From CANGYM01 sp044372405 (GTDB taxonomy: Bacteria > Pseudomonadota > Alphaproteobacteria > JAJTHO01 > CANGYM01), in NCBI GenBank assembly GCA_044372405.1, contig JBILRW010000004.1:1-64000 (forward strand): 64,000 bases of DNA, given 5' to 3'. Positions within the stretch are counted from its first letter, which is position 1. Each line of letters opens with the position of its first letter. A program made the position numbers and the translations under genes. Shown piece after piece: positions 27,328-35,119 of the stretch. The notes below the pieces were generated by a model. That model searched no databases. It saw only the letters and a program-made list of their open reading frames with translations, and was not told the origin of the DNA.

Positions 27328-27807
27328 ATGACCGTCCCCTTTGAACCCCGCCGCACCATTGAACAGGTTGAGGAAGGCCATGACCTGGCCCCCAAGTTTG
27401 ATGAACACGGTTTGATCCCCGTGGTCACCACCTCCGCGGAAACGGGTGAGGTTTTGATGCTGGGCTATATGAATGCCGAGGCGCTGCAAAAAACCATTGA
27501 AACGGGCCAGGCCCACTACTATAGCCGCAGCCGTAAGGTCCTCTGGCACAAAGGCGCCAGCAGTGGCCTAATTCAACATGTCACAGAAATCCGCATTGAC
27601 GATGATCAGGATGCTGTGTGGATTCGGGTCAGCATCGGTGGCGATTTGGGCGAAGCCAGCTGTCACGTGGGATACCGCAGTTGTTTTTACCGCAGCATTC
27701 CCCTGGGGGCCCATCAGGGCAAAGTCATCTTGACCTACGAAGAAAAAGAAAAAACCTTTGATCCCCTGGCGATTTATGGGGATGTGCCGAATCCAACGAT
27801 TCTTTAA
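27328..27807 (+). CDS. hisI: Phosphoribosyl-AMP cyclohydrolase
   Basis: HisI opens the purine ring of phosphoribosyl-AMP in histidine synthesis; it is Zn- and Mg-dependent. The 159 residues contain YYSRSRKVLWHKG, SGLIQHVTEI, the metal-binding stretch RIDDDQD and ASCHVGYRSCFYR with the Zn-binding cysteines. Many homologues read DCD where this protein reads DDD. The N-terminus has about 20 extra residues. No other his gene is near; gcvPB follows 11 bp downstream. Confidence 0.92.
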   Translation: MTVPFEPRRTIEQVEEGHDLAPKFDEHGLIPVVTTSAETGEVLMLGYMNAEALQKTIETGQAHYYSRSRKVLWHKGASSGLIQHVTEIRIDDDQDAVWIRVSIGGDLGEASCHVGYRSCFYRSIPLGAHQGKVILTYEEKEKTFDPLAIYGDVPNPTIL

Positions 27808-27818
27808 AAGAGAGTGTT

Positions 27819-29279
27819 ATGCCCCACCAAGCCCTGAATTTTGACGAACCGTTGTTGTTTGAATTGCCGGAGGAGGCCTGCGGCATTGACCTGCCCCCCC
27901 CTCCCCAGGTCAACGACCGCTTGGGGGGCATGGCCCGCACAAAGGCCCCTGCCTTGCCCAATGTGTCAGAGCCCCGGGTGGTGCGGCACTTTACCCGTTT
28001 ATCCCAAAAAAACTTTTCCATTGATTCGGGGTTTTATCCCTTGGGATCGTGCACCATGAAGCACAATCCCCGTTTGAACGAACAGGCGGCGCGTCTGCCT
28101 GGGTTTGCCAATATCCACCCGCTACAGGAAATGGACACCGTTCCCGGCGCCGTGGCCCTGATGGGGCAATTATCGGATTGGCTGAAAAATTTAACGGGCC
28201 TGGCCAGTGTGGCCCTGTCCCCCGCTGCCGGAGCCCACGGCGAATTGTGCGGCATGTTGACCATCCGCGCCGCCCTGCATCACCATGGACATCATCACAA
28301 AACCGTCGTTTTGGTGCCGGAATCCGCCCATGGAACAAATCCCGCCACGGCGGCGGCGTGCGGGTTTACGGTGCGGAATTTACCGGCCAATGATCGGGGG
28401 CGGCTGGATCTCTCAGCGTTTTATGATGCCCTCACCGATGATGTGGCCGCCATTATGCTGACCAACCCCAACACCTGCGGACTCTTTGAGGATGATATTG
28501 TGAAAATCGCGCAGGCACTGCATGCCAAAGGCGCCTATATGTACTGTGATGGGGCCAATTTTAATGCCCTGGCCGGTGTGGTGCGTCCAGGGGATTTGGG
28601 TGTTGATGCCATGCATATCAATTTGCACAAAACATTTTCCACCCCCCACGGCGGCGGCGGACCGGGCAGTGGTCCGGTGGTGTTTTCTGAGGCTCTTGCG
28701 CCCTTTATTCCCTTACCTTGGGTGGTGGGGAATGCTGAGGACGGCCACCGGGTTCTGGATACGAAAACGGATGAAGCCGCCCACGCCACGGGCAGGATTA
28801 AGGCCTTTTGGGGGCAATTTACCACGTTTGTCCGCGCCGTGGCGTATATGAAAAGTTTTGGAACCACCGGCATTGCCCAGGCGTCTAAAGATGCTGTTCT
28901 CAACGCCAACTACATCCGCGCGGGGTTATCCGATGCGCTGAAGGCCCCCTTTGATGGACCGTGCATGCACGAGGTTTTGTTTGACGAATCCAGTCTAAAA
29001 CCCCTGGGCCTGACCACCATGGATATGGCCAAGGGATTGATTGACAAAGGATTTCACCCCATGACGGTCTATTTCCCCCTGGTGGTTCAAGGGGCGATGC
29101 TGATTGAACCCACGGAGAGCGAATCCAAACAAACCCTGGATGAATTTATGGTGGCGGTGCGCGATGTGTTGACCATGTCCCCCGAATCCCTGAAAGAATC
29201 CCCCCGGCACACCCCGCGCCGACGTCTGGACGAAGCCCGGGCCGCCCGAACGCCGGTATTAAGGGCGTCTACGCACTGA
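27819..29279 (+). CDS. gcvPB: Glycine dehydrogenase (decarboxylating) subunit 2
   Basis: This is the PLP-carrying half of the two-subunit P-protein, which decarboxylates glycine and loads the lipoyl arm of GcvH. The 486 residues show SPAAGAHGE, the PLP lysine K271 in INLHKTFSTPHGGGGPG and a complete C-terminal domain. The partner gcvPA, which normally precedes it, and gcvT/gcvH are not in the window. Confidence 0.95.
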   Translation: MPHQALNFDEPLLFELPEEACGIDLPPPPQVNDRLGGMARTKAPALPNVSEPRVVRHFTRLSQKNFSIDSGFYPLGSCTMKHNPRLNEQAARLPGFANIHPLQEMDTVPGAVALMGQLSDWLKNLTGLASVALSPAAGAHGELCGMLTIRAALHHHGHHHKTVVLVPESAHGTNPATAAACGFTVRNLPANDRGRLDLSAFYDALTDDVAAIMLTNPNTCGLFEDDIVKIAQALHAKGAYMYCDGANFNALAGVVRPGDLGVDAMHINLHKTFSTPHGGGGPGSGPVVFSEALAPFIPLPWVVGNAEDGHRVLDTKTDEAAHATGRIKAFWGQFTTFVRAVAYMKSFGTTGIAQASKDAVLNANYIRAGLSDALKAPFDGPCMHEVLFDESSLKPLGLTTMDMAKGLIDKGFHPMTVYFPLVVQGAMLIEPTESESKQTLDEFMVAVRDVLTMSPESLKESPRHTPRRRLDEARAARTPVLRASTH

Positions 29280-29309
29280 GTTTTATGGTTCGGGGGGCGG
29301 TGGTAAACA

Positions 29310-29936
29310 CTACCCCAAAAAATGCTCGATCACCCTTCGGCCATCGGTGCCCAGGCCCAAATCGGGATCCACGGCGCGCTCTGGATGGGGCATTAATCCC
29401 AAAACAGTTTTGGTTTCATTGTAAACGCCGGCAATGTCATCAACGGAACCATTGGGATTGTTTGTATAGCGATAGGCGATGCCGTCTTGATCCTGCAGAC
29501 GTGCCAAGCCTGGAGAATCCAACAGATAGCATCCATCATGATGGGCAATGGGCATAGCAAAAGACCCCTGACCACGGCCATCACACAGGGTGATGATGCG
29601 GTGGATAAATTTCAGGCCTTGGTTACGCATCAGGGCGCCGGGCAAAAGGTGGGCCTCTGTCAGGATTTGAAAGCCATTGCAAACCCCCAAAACTTTTCGG
29701 CCTTGCTGAATGTGACGGCGAATCTCTGGCATAAGGGCGGCATGGGCGGCCATGGCGCCACAGCGCAGGTAATCCCCGTAGCTAAAGCCCCCTGGCAAGG
29801 CAACAAGGTCCACGGTGGGTAGGATCGTATCCTGGTGCCAGACCTTGATGGGGGGAATGCCTGTCACCTGATGCAGCGCCACAACCATATCGCGGTCGCA
29901 ATTGGATCCCGGGAAAACAATCACCGCGCTACGCAT
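29310..29936 (-). CDS. purQ: Phosphoribosylformylglycinamidine synthase, glutaminase subunit
   Basis: PurQ releases ammonia from glutamine for FGAM synthase PurL. Starting at MRSAVIVFPGSNCDRD (29936) gives 208 residues. The class I amidotransferase triad is visible: Cys in VLGVCNGFQIL, then His and Glu in MPHPERAVD. The start overlaps the end of nuoC by 8 bp. purL and purS are not adjacent. Confidence 0.95.
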   Translation of the reverse strand: MRSAVIVFPGSNCDRDMVVALHQVTGIPPIKVWHQDTILPTVDLVALPGGFSYGDYLRCGAMAAHAALMPEIRRHIQQGRKVLGVCNGFQILTEAHLLPGALMRNQGLKFIHRIITLCDGRGQGSFAMPIAHHDGCYLLDSPGLARLQDQDGIAYRYTNNPNGSVDDIAGVYNETKTVLGLMPHPERAVDPDLGLGTDGRRVIEHFLG

Positions 29937-30549
29937 GGGTGGCTTTTTCATCCCCTGGCAATACCGAGCGGATCCCCTCCCAGGGGCTTTCAAAATCAAA
30001 GGTGCGAAACGCTTGGTTTAAGTGCACAGGCTCGTACACAACCCCCTGACGATCGGGGTCATAACGCACCTCAACATAACCGGTGAGGGGGAAATCTTTA
30101 CGGAGCGGGTGCCCCTCAAACCCATAATCCGTCAAAATCCGGCGCAAATCAGGGTGATCCGCAAATCGGATGCCAAACATGTCCCAGGTCTCTCTTTCCC
30201 ACCAATTGGCGACGGGAAAAAGGGGGATCATTGTGGGAACAAGCAGGCCCTCTTTCACCTCGACTTTAACCCGCACACGGACATTGTGGCGCAGCGATAA
30301 AAATTGATAGACCACATCAAAACGACAATCACGCGCAGGATAATCAACACCCGCAATATCGATTAACTGGTGACACAGTGTGGCAGAATCATCCCGAAGA
30401 AAACGAACCACATCCATGAGATTATGGGAATCCGTACGAAAGCTGATCTCCCCAAATCGGGTGGATTCCAGGGTCACAAGATCGCCAAAGGGGGCCTTGA
30501 TGGCCTGAATCATCGTGTCAATCACAGAAAAAGGAGGGGCGTATACCAT
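29929..30549 (-). CDS. nuoC: NADH-quinone oxidoreductase subunit C
   Basis: NuoC is a peripheral-arm subunit of respiratory complex I. The 206 residues contain the family signature ERETWDMFGIRFADHPDLRRILTDYGF followed by GHPLRKDFPL. The start could also be the internal MIQAIKAP. Complex I genes are normally in one large nuo operon; here nuoC stands alone and overlaps purQ. Confidence 0.95.
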   Translation of the reverse strand: MVYAPPFSVIDTMIQAIKAPFGDLVTLESTRFGEISFRTDSHNLMDVVRFLRDDSATLCHQLIDIAGVDYPARDCRFDVVYQFLSLRHNVRVRVKVEVKEGLLVPTMIPLFPVANWWERETWDMFGIRFADHPDLRRILTDYGFEGHPLRKDFPLTGYVEVRYDPDRQGVVYEPVHLNQAFRTFDFESPWEGIRSVLPGDEKATHA

Positions 30550-30615
30550 AGCAGGTGATTTTTTTGGTGTTATTATCCCGTAGCATGCTTAAACGGGGTT
30601 GGCAAGACGGTGGGT

Positions 30616-30716
30616 CAGGGTCATTCCATAAACCAGGATTAGACGAGGAATCCGATGGCTGTGGAGGTCAACACCATTCTTCCCAGAATGTAAAGCGGGT
30701 TCATTGAATGACCCTG
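30616..30716. repeat. IS-end-like palindrome (MITE candidate)
   Basis: The ends CAGGGTCATTCCATAAACC and GGGTTCATTGAATGACCCTG are inverted repeats; the element is about 100 bp. The right arm contains TTCTTCCCAGAATGTAAAGC, whose reverse complement matches the sequence before the transposase fragment at 26994. It may be a non-autonomous derivative of that IS. Confidence 0.7.
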
Positions 30717-30810
30717 ATAAGACACTGGATCTTTTTTTGCGCTTTCTGCAAAAGGTGTATAGGATCACCCGCATTCAGAAGCCATCCCACAAACAAAAAA
30801 GGACCCAAGC

Positions 30811-31380
30811 ATGTCACGTTCTTTAAATCTGAAACGGATTCAACTTTCTGGGGGATTGGCGCTGGGAGCCGTGTTGGCCTTGATTGTTTTGCCACCAACC
30901 TGGCCCGAAGGCACCGTCATGCACGCGCTTCTCCGGGCCCTGGGCAGTCTTTTGATTGGTCTGGCGGCGTTGGGGCGTTTGTATTCGACGGCGTTTTTGG
31001 GTGGGTTTAAAAATCAGAAGCTTGTGGTGGCGGGTCCCTTTTCCGTGGTGCGCAATCCGCTGTATGTTTTTTCTTTTATTGGGGTCTTGGGTATTGCCCT
31101 GGCCACGGCCCAGGTTGTGTTGATGGTGGCAGCACCTGCCTTATTTTTACTGCTGATGCACCGTTTGATCGGTCGGGAAGAGGTTTTTTTGCGCGAAAGG
31201 TTCGGTGACGAATATCAAAACTACTGCGCCCAAACGCCCCGTTTTGTTCCCAGGCTTTCTTTATACCAGGCCCCAGATACCATGGATATGTGTCCGCAGT
31301 ATCTGCGCAACGCCCTGAAAGACGCCATTTGGTGGTTTTCCGCCATACCTGTGTTGGATCTTCTTTCCAGGTTTCATTAA
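30811..31380 (+). CDS. Isoprenylcysteine/phospholipid methyltransferase-family membrane protein
   Basis: The 189 residues have about four membrane helices and the C-terminal SAM-binding pattern of the ICMT/PEMT family: GPFSVVRNPLYVFSF, REEVFLRERFGDEYQNYCAQTPRFVP. Bacterial members methylate small or lipid substrates and are rarely assigned. About 40 extra residues follow the domain. The gene is flanked by repeat elements on both sides, so the context gives no help. Confidence 0.8.
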   Translation: MSRSLNLKRIQLSGGLALGAVLALIVLPPTWPEGTVMHALLRALGSLLIGLAALGRLYSTAFLGGFKNQKLVVAGPFSVVRNPLYVFSFIGVLGIALATAQVVLMVAAPALFLLLMHRLIGREEVFLRERFGDEYQNYCAQTPRFVPRLSLYQAPDTMDMCPQYLRNALKDAIWWFSAIPVLDLLSRFH

Positions 31381-31387
31381 AAGGCCC

Positions 31388-31515
31388 CTCTCAAAACCTC
31401 AATGTTTCGTCTTTGCGAGCCTCCGTAGGAGGCGTGGCAATCCACTCTTTCCTTTGTCGGCCTTTCTGGATTGCTTCGCTGCGCTCGCAATTGACGTTCT
31501 GCGTAAGTCCTGAGA
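31388..31515. repeat. Family A palindromic element, copy 5 (hybrid ends)
   Basis: The left end, CTCAAAACCTCAATG, belongs to the CACCTCTA-end type. The right end, GACGTTCTGCGTAAGTCCTGAG, belongs to the ACTTACGC type. The core is GCGAGCCTCCGTAGGAGGCG and GATTGCTTCGCTGCGC. Confidence 0.8.
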
Positions 31516-31600
31516 CATAAAAAATGGCTCTGTTGTCTAACAGGGGCCTGGGCCACCATCTGTAACAAAAGTCACTTTTTGCAAAAAAAAGGTGAAAAAG

Positions 31601-31993
31601 TTAGCCGGCTTGCTGATCGCATACCTTTTGGACTTCCCGCCAGGTGTCGGCCATGGTGGTCATGGAATCAATGACGGCATCGCAGATGTCGGGGTCATTT
31701 TTGATATTGATTTTGGCCAACATGGTTTGCAAAAACTGGTAATAGTTTTCCAGAACATCGCACATTTGATCCGTGGCGGCGTTGCGATCCAGGCAGCTCA
31801 TCAGGCCCGTCACCAAAGTCATACATTTTTCGGTTTCGTTGTAACGGGCTTCATATTGGTTGGCCAGGACGTGTTCTTTGGCCTGTTTGATGTAGCTGAC
31901 GCCTTTTTCCATCAGGCGGGCAATCTGCTCCCCCGGGGGCAGGCTGGTGACGTTGTTGGCCTTGTAGGCACTCTGGGCGTATTTTTTGTGCAT
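31601..31993 (-). CDS. fliS: Flagellar chaperone FliS-like protein
   Basis: The start MHKKYAQSAYK at 31993 gives 130 residues, the normal size. An upstream in-frame start would lie in a repeat. The pattern of four amphipathic helices matches FliS: YAQSAYKANNV, then PGEQIARLMEKGVSYIKQAKEH, a central MTLVTGLMSCLDR helix and IKNDPDICDAVIDSMTTMADTWREV. FliS keeps flagellin unfolded until export. No flagellin gene is adjacent; the filament cap gene fliD is 14 kb away. Confidence 0.75.
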   Translation of the reverse strand: MHKKYAQSAYKANNVTSLPPGEQIARLMEKGVSYIKQAKEHVLANQYEARYNETEKCMTLVTGLMSCLDRNAATDQMCDVLENYYQFLQTMLAKINIKNDPDICDAVIDSMTTMADTWREVQKVCDQQAG

Positions 31994-32035
31994 GGGGGTA
32001 AGGATACAGGAAGACAATAAAAAAAGGATTATTGC

Positions 32036-32165
32036 GGCACCTCTAAAAACCCCCAATTTTTCGTCATTGCAAGTCGCAACGCGACGAAGCAATCCAGGGT
32101 TTTCGGGGGCTGTGGCCTTTCTGGATTGCTTCGCTGCGCTCGCAAAGACGGTTTTTAGAGGTGCC
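32036..32165. repeat. Family A palindromic element, copy 6 (GGCACCTCTA-end type)
   Basis: The element is bounded by GGCACCTCTAAAAACC and GGTTTTTAGAGGTGCC, an exact inverted repeat. The core carries GACGAAGCAATCCAG and CTGGATTGCTTCGCTGC. It sits between the divergent fliS and DsbD-like genes. Confidence 0.9.
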
Positions 32166-32256
32166 CTTTCTGATGAACACCCCGATGATGAACACCCCGA
32201 CTGGACAATGTTTTGCCGCCGGGATAGGGTAGACGAGACGATTGAGTAAGGTCCCC

Positions 32257-34326
32257 ATGAAACGCTTTTTTTTCCTTTTTTTTAGTTTTTGGATTGCCGG
32301 TTTGGGGCTTGGCGATGCCCAGGCGGCGGCACTGCGCATTGCACCCCGTGTGGTTCATGCGGAGCAGGCCTCCGCCACGCTGATTGCCGCCCAAGAGGGC
32401 TGGTATCCTGGGGCCGTGCATTATTTTGCCCTGGAACTCACCCATACCCCGGGATGGCATACCTATTGGAAAAACCCGGGGGATTCGGGCCTGCCGACGC
32501 AATTGCAGGTGGATATTCCCTCTTCCTTTACGTTATCATCGCTGTCTTGGCCTGCGCCGGAAAAATTGCCGGTGTCTCATTTGGTCAATTATGGGTATCA
32601 GGGCACCATCCGCCTTTATTTTTCCATCACCGCCCCTTCGCCCCTGCCGGATTTGACAAGGCCCATTCAGATCAAGGCCACGTGGCTGGCCTGCCAAGAC
32701 ATCTGTATTCCTGAGGACGCAACCTTTGTTCTGCCCGCCCAACTTTTATCCCAGCCGGCATCCCCGGATGCGGATTTTATGGAAAGGCGGCAGATGGATT
32801 TGACCTATCCCACGTTAACGGGTCATTTTTTTGTTCAGGATCATGCGCTTAATGTCTTTTTGACCTCTGTGCCCAGGAATGTTGAAAAGGGGTATTTTTT
32901 TATTGATAAGCCTGGTGTTGCCCCCCCCAGTGCGCCCCAAAGCCTGAATCAAAATGGTAAAGATCTGTTGATTCAAATCCCGCTAGAGGATGGGGTTACG
33001 CTGCCGCTGAAGGACCCTCTTTCGGGGTTCATCACCCTCAACGGCACGCCTTATACCGTGTCTTTGCCTGTGGGATCGTCCGATGTGCCGCTTTATAAAG
33101 AGCGTTTTGCATCCCTGGGCTGGGGCCAGGCCTGGCTGTATGCGTTTTTGGGCGGGCTGATTTTAAACATTATGCCCTGTGTGTTTCCGATTTTATCGCT
33201 GAAGGCCCTTTCCATTGCCCATTTGCGGGGCAAAGACGAACGTGAAGCCCGCTTGGACGGCGTTGTGTATGCGGGGGGGATTATCACGGGCTTTGTGATC
33301 ATGGCAGGTCTGATGGCGGGCCTTCGCCAGGCCGGTATCGCCGTGGGCTGGGGATTTCAATTGCAAGAGCCCTGGTTTCTTGTCACCTTAATCCTGATTC
33401 TTTTTTCGGTGATTCAGGGATTGCGCGGCATTCTGCCCGTGCATCTGACTATTGCCGTGGCCCATCATCAGGGGTACCGGGGGGCTTTTTTAACGGGATT
33501 GCTGGCGACGGTGCTGGCCTCCCCCTGCACGGTACCCTTTATGGCGCCGGCCATTGGGTTTGCGCTGACCTTGCCCGTGTTTAGTTTGATTTTGGTTTTT
33601 GTGATGCTGGGGCTGGGCATGGCCTTTCCGTATCTGCTGATTAGTATGGTGCCTGCCCTTCATCGTTTGTTGCCCGCCCCGGGTCCCTGGATGCAGCGGG
33701 TGAAGGATTTCATGGTGTATCCCTTGCTGGCGACCATTTTGTGGCTGCTGTGGGTTTTGGGACAACAGGCGGGCCTGGCGGCGGTGATGCTGGTGCTGCT
33801 GGGGATGCTGTGTCTTTCGCTGCTGTTGTGGGGGCTGGCGTTTTCCAGGATTTCTGCACTGCGGACGGGCTTTTGGGTCGTCATTGTGTCCCTGCTGGTG
33901 GTGATGCCCGTGTTAACGTATAAAATTGATCGGGGGACCGTTTCCGAAGCCAACCTGGCCCCTGCCTTTTCCCTGGATACCCTGAATGCGCTGCGGGCCA
34001 AGGATCAACCCGTTTTTGTTTATGCCACGGCGGACTGGTGCATTACGTGTAAAGTCAATGAGGGCACCACGCTGCATCGCCGAGAGATTCAGCAGTTTTT
34101 TGTTCAAAACAACATTGCCGTTTTGCGGGCCGACTGGACGCGCCGTGATGATACCATTACCCGCTATCTGGAGACCTTTAACCGCAGCGGCGTTCCCGTG
34201 TATGTCTTTTACCCGTCGGGGGATCGTCCGCCCGTGTTGCTGCCCCAAATCCTGACCCCTGCCCGGGTTTTACAGACCCTGACCCCCCTGCTGAAGGATT
34301 CCCCCTGCAGCAGCACATCCTGTTAA
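32257..34326 (+). CDS. DsbD/ScsB-type thiol:disulfide transmembrane electron carrier
   Basis: Starting at MKRFFFLFF (32257) gives 689 residues with a signal peptide. The N-terminal DsbD-alpha-like periplasmic region has two cysteines in ACQDICIPE. An eight-helix membrane domain carries the redox pair in IMPCVFPIL and ASPCTVPFMAP. The C-terminal thioredoxin-like domain has ADWCITCKVNE. Such proteins pass electrons from cytosolic thioredoxin to periplasmic partners. The large N-terminal domain resembles ScsB rather than CcdA. No partner oxidase is adjacent. Confidence 0.9.
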   Translation: MKRFFFLFFSFWIAGLGLGDAQAAALRIAPRVVHAEQASATLIAAQEGWYPGAVHYFALELTHTPGWHTYWKNPGDSGLPTQLQVDIPSSFTLSSLSWPAPEKLPVSHLVNYGYQGTIRLYFSITAPSPLPDLTRPIQIKATWLACQDICIPEDATFVLPAQLLSQPASPDADFMERRQMDLTYPTLTGHFFVQDHALNVFLTSVPRNVEKGYFFIDKPGVAPPSAPQSLNQNGKDLLIQIPLEDGVTLPLKDPLSGFITLNGTPYTVSLPVGSSDVPLYKERFASLGWGQAWLYAFLGGLILNIMPCVFPILSLKALSIAHLRGKDEREARLDGVVYAGGIITGFVIMAGLMAGLRQAGIAVGWGFQLQEPWFLVTLILILFSVIQGLRGILPVHLTIAVAHHQGYRGAFLTGLLATVLASPCTVPFMAPAIGFALTLPVFSLILVFVMLGLGMAFPYLLISMVPALHRLLPAPGPWMQRVKDFMVYPLLATILWLLWVLGQQAGLAAVMLVLLGMLCLSLLLWGLAFSRISALRTGFWVVIVSLLVVMPVLTYKIDRGTVSEANLAPAFSLDTLNALRAKDQPVFVYATADWCITCKVNEGTTLHRREIQQFFVQNNIAVLRADWTRRDDTITRYLETFNRSGVPVYVFYPSGDRPPVLLPQILTPARVLQTLTPLLKDSPCSSTSC

Positions 34327-34346
34327 TCTCAAAAGAAAGCATCCCT

Positions 34347-35057
34347 ATGAAATTTTTCCCCCTTTTTGTTTTGACTTTGATGATGGCGCTTATACCCTCA
34401 GTGGCCCAGGCCAGTGACGATGGTTCCCCCCAGGATATTTTGACGGTTTCTGCCCAGGGGGAAGTGCGCATTCCCGCCAACCTGGCCACCGTTTCCCTGG
34501 CCATTGAAACCACGGGAAAAACGGCGGAGGCCGCCCAGACCGACGCCGCCCGCAGGGCCAATGCCGTGGTGGCTTTTTTGAAAACAGAGAACGTGAAGAA
34601 CCTGCAAACCACGCAGGTGACCCTGAATCCGGAGTATCGTTTTGATCAGGGGAAAAATACCCTGATTGGCTACCGGGCGGTGCAGTCGTTATCGTTTGAA
34701 ACCTCAGCGACGGAGGCCGGTCGCCAGATTGATCAGGCCGTTGTTAAGGGGGCGTCCCGTGTGGATTTCCTCACCTTCCGCGCCGATGAAGACAGCCGGA
34801 AAAAAGCGGAAACTGAGGCCCTGACCCGCGCCGCTGAAAACGCCCGGGCCAAGGGAAAAACGGTGCTTGAGGCCCTGGGATTAACCTGGCAGCGCATTGC
34901 CTTTATCAATGTGAATCCCCTGGAAACCCTGCCCCCCCAGCCCAGAAATTTCCAAATCCGCGCCATGAGTGCCGACGCCGCCCCAGCCCCCTCCCCCACC
35001 TTGGGCGGTCAGGATACAGTGAGCGTCTCGGTTCAAATGGGGATTGTGTATCGGTAA
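34347..35057 (+). CDS. SIMPL-domain (DUF541) periplasmic protein
   Basis: The 236 residues begin with a clear signal peptide ending in SVAQA. The SIMPL domain follows: ILTVSAQGEVRIPANLATVSLAIE, YRAVQSLSFET and a helix-rich C-terminal half (AENARAKGKTVLEALGL). Family members are exported or outer-membrane-associated proteins, some linked to oxidative stress. The gene is 20 bp downstream of the DsbD-like gene and may share its transcript. Confidence 0.88.
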   Translation: MKFFPLFVLTLMMALIPSVAQASDDGSPQDILTVSAQGEVRIPANLATVSLAIETTGKTAEAAQTDAARRANAVVAFLKTENVKNLQTTQVTLNPEYRFDQGKNTLIGYRAVQSLSFETSATEAGRQIDQAVVKGASRVDFLTFRADEDSRKKAETEALTRAAENARAKGKTVLEALGLTWQRIAFINVNPLETLPPQPRNFQIRAMSADAAPAPSPTLGGQDTVSVSVQMGIVYR

Positions 35058-35119
35058 CCCTGGGAGCGCCGAATCCGGGATGACGAAAAACATAGGGGCA
35101 AGTCTAAAAACCTTGAGCC

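Noticed and set aside
27319..29584. Minus-strand ORFs opposite hisI and gcvPB
   Set aside because: They are fully contained in well-supported genes and show no recognisable domains.
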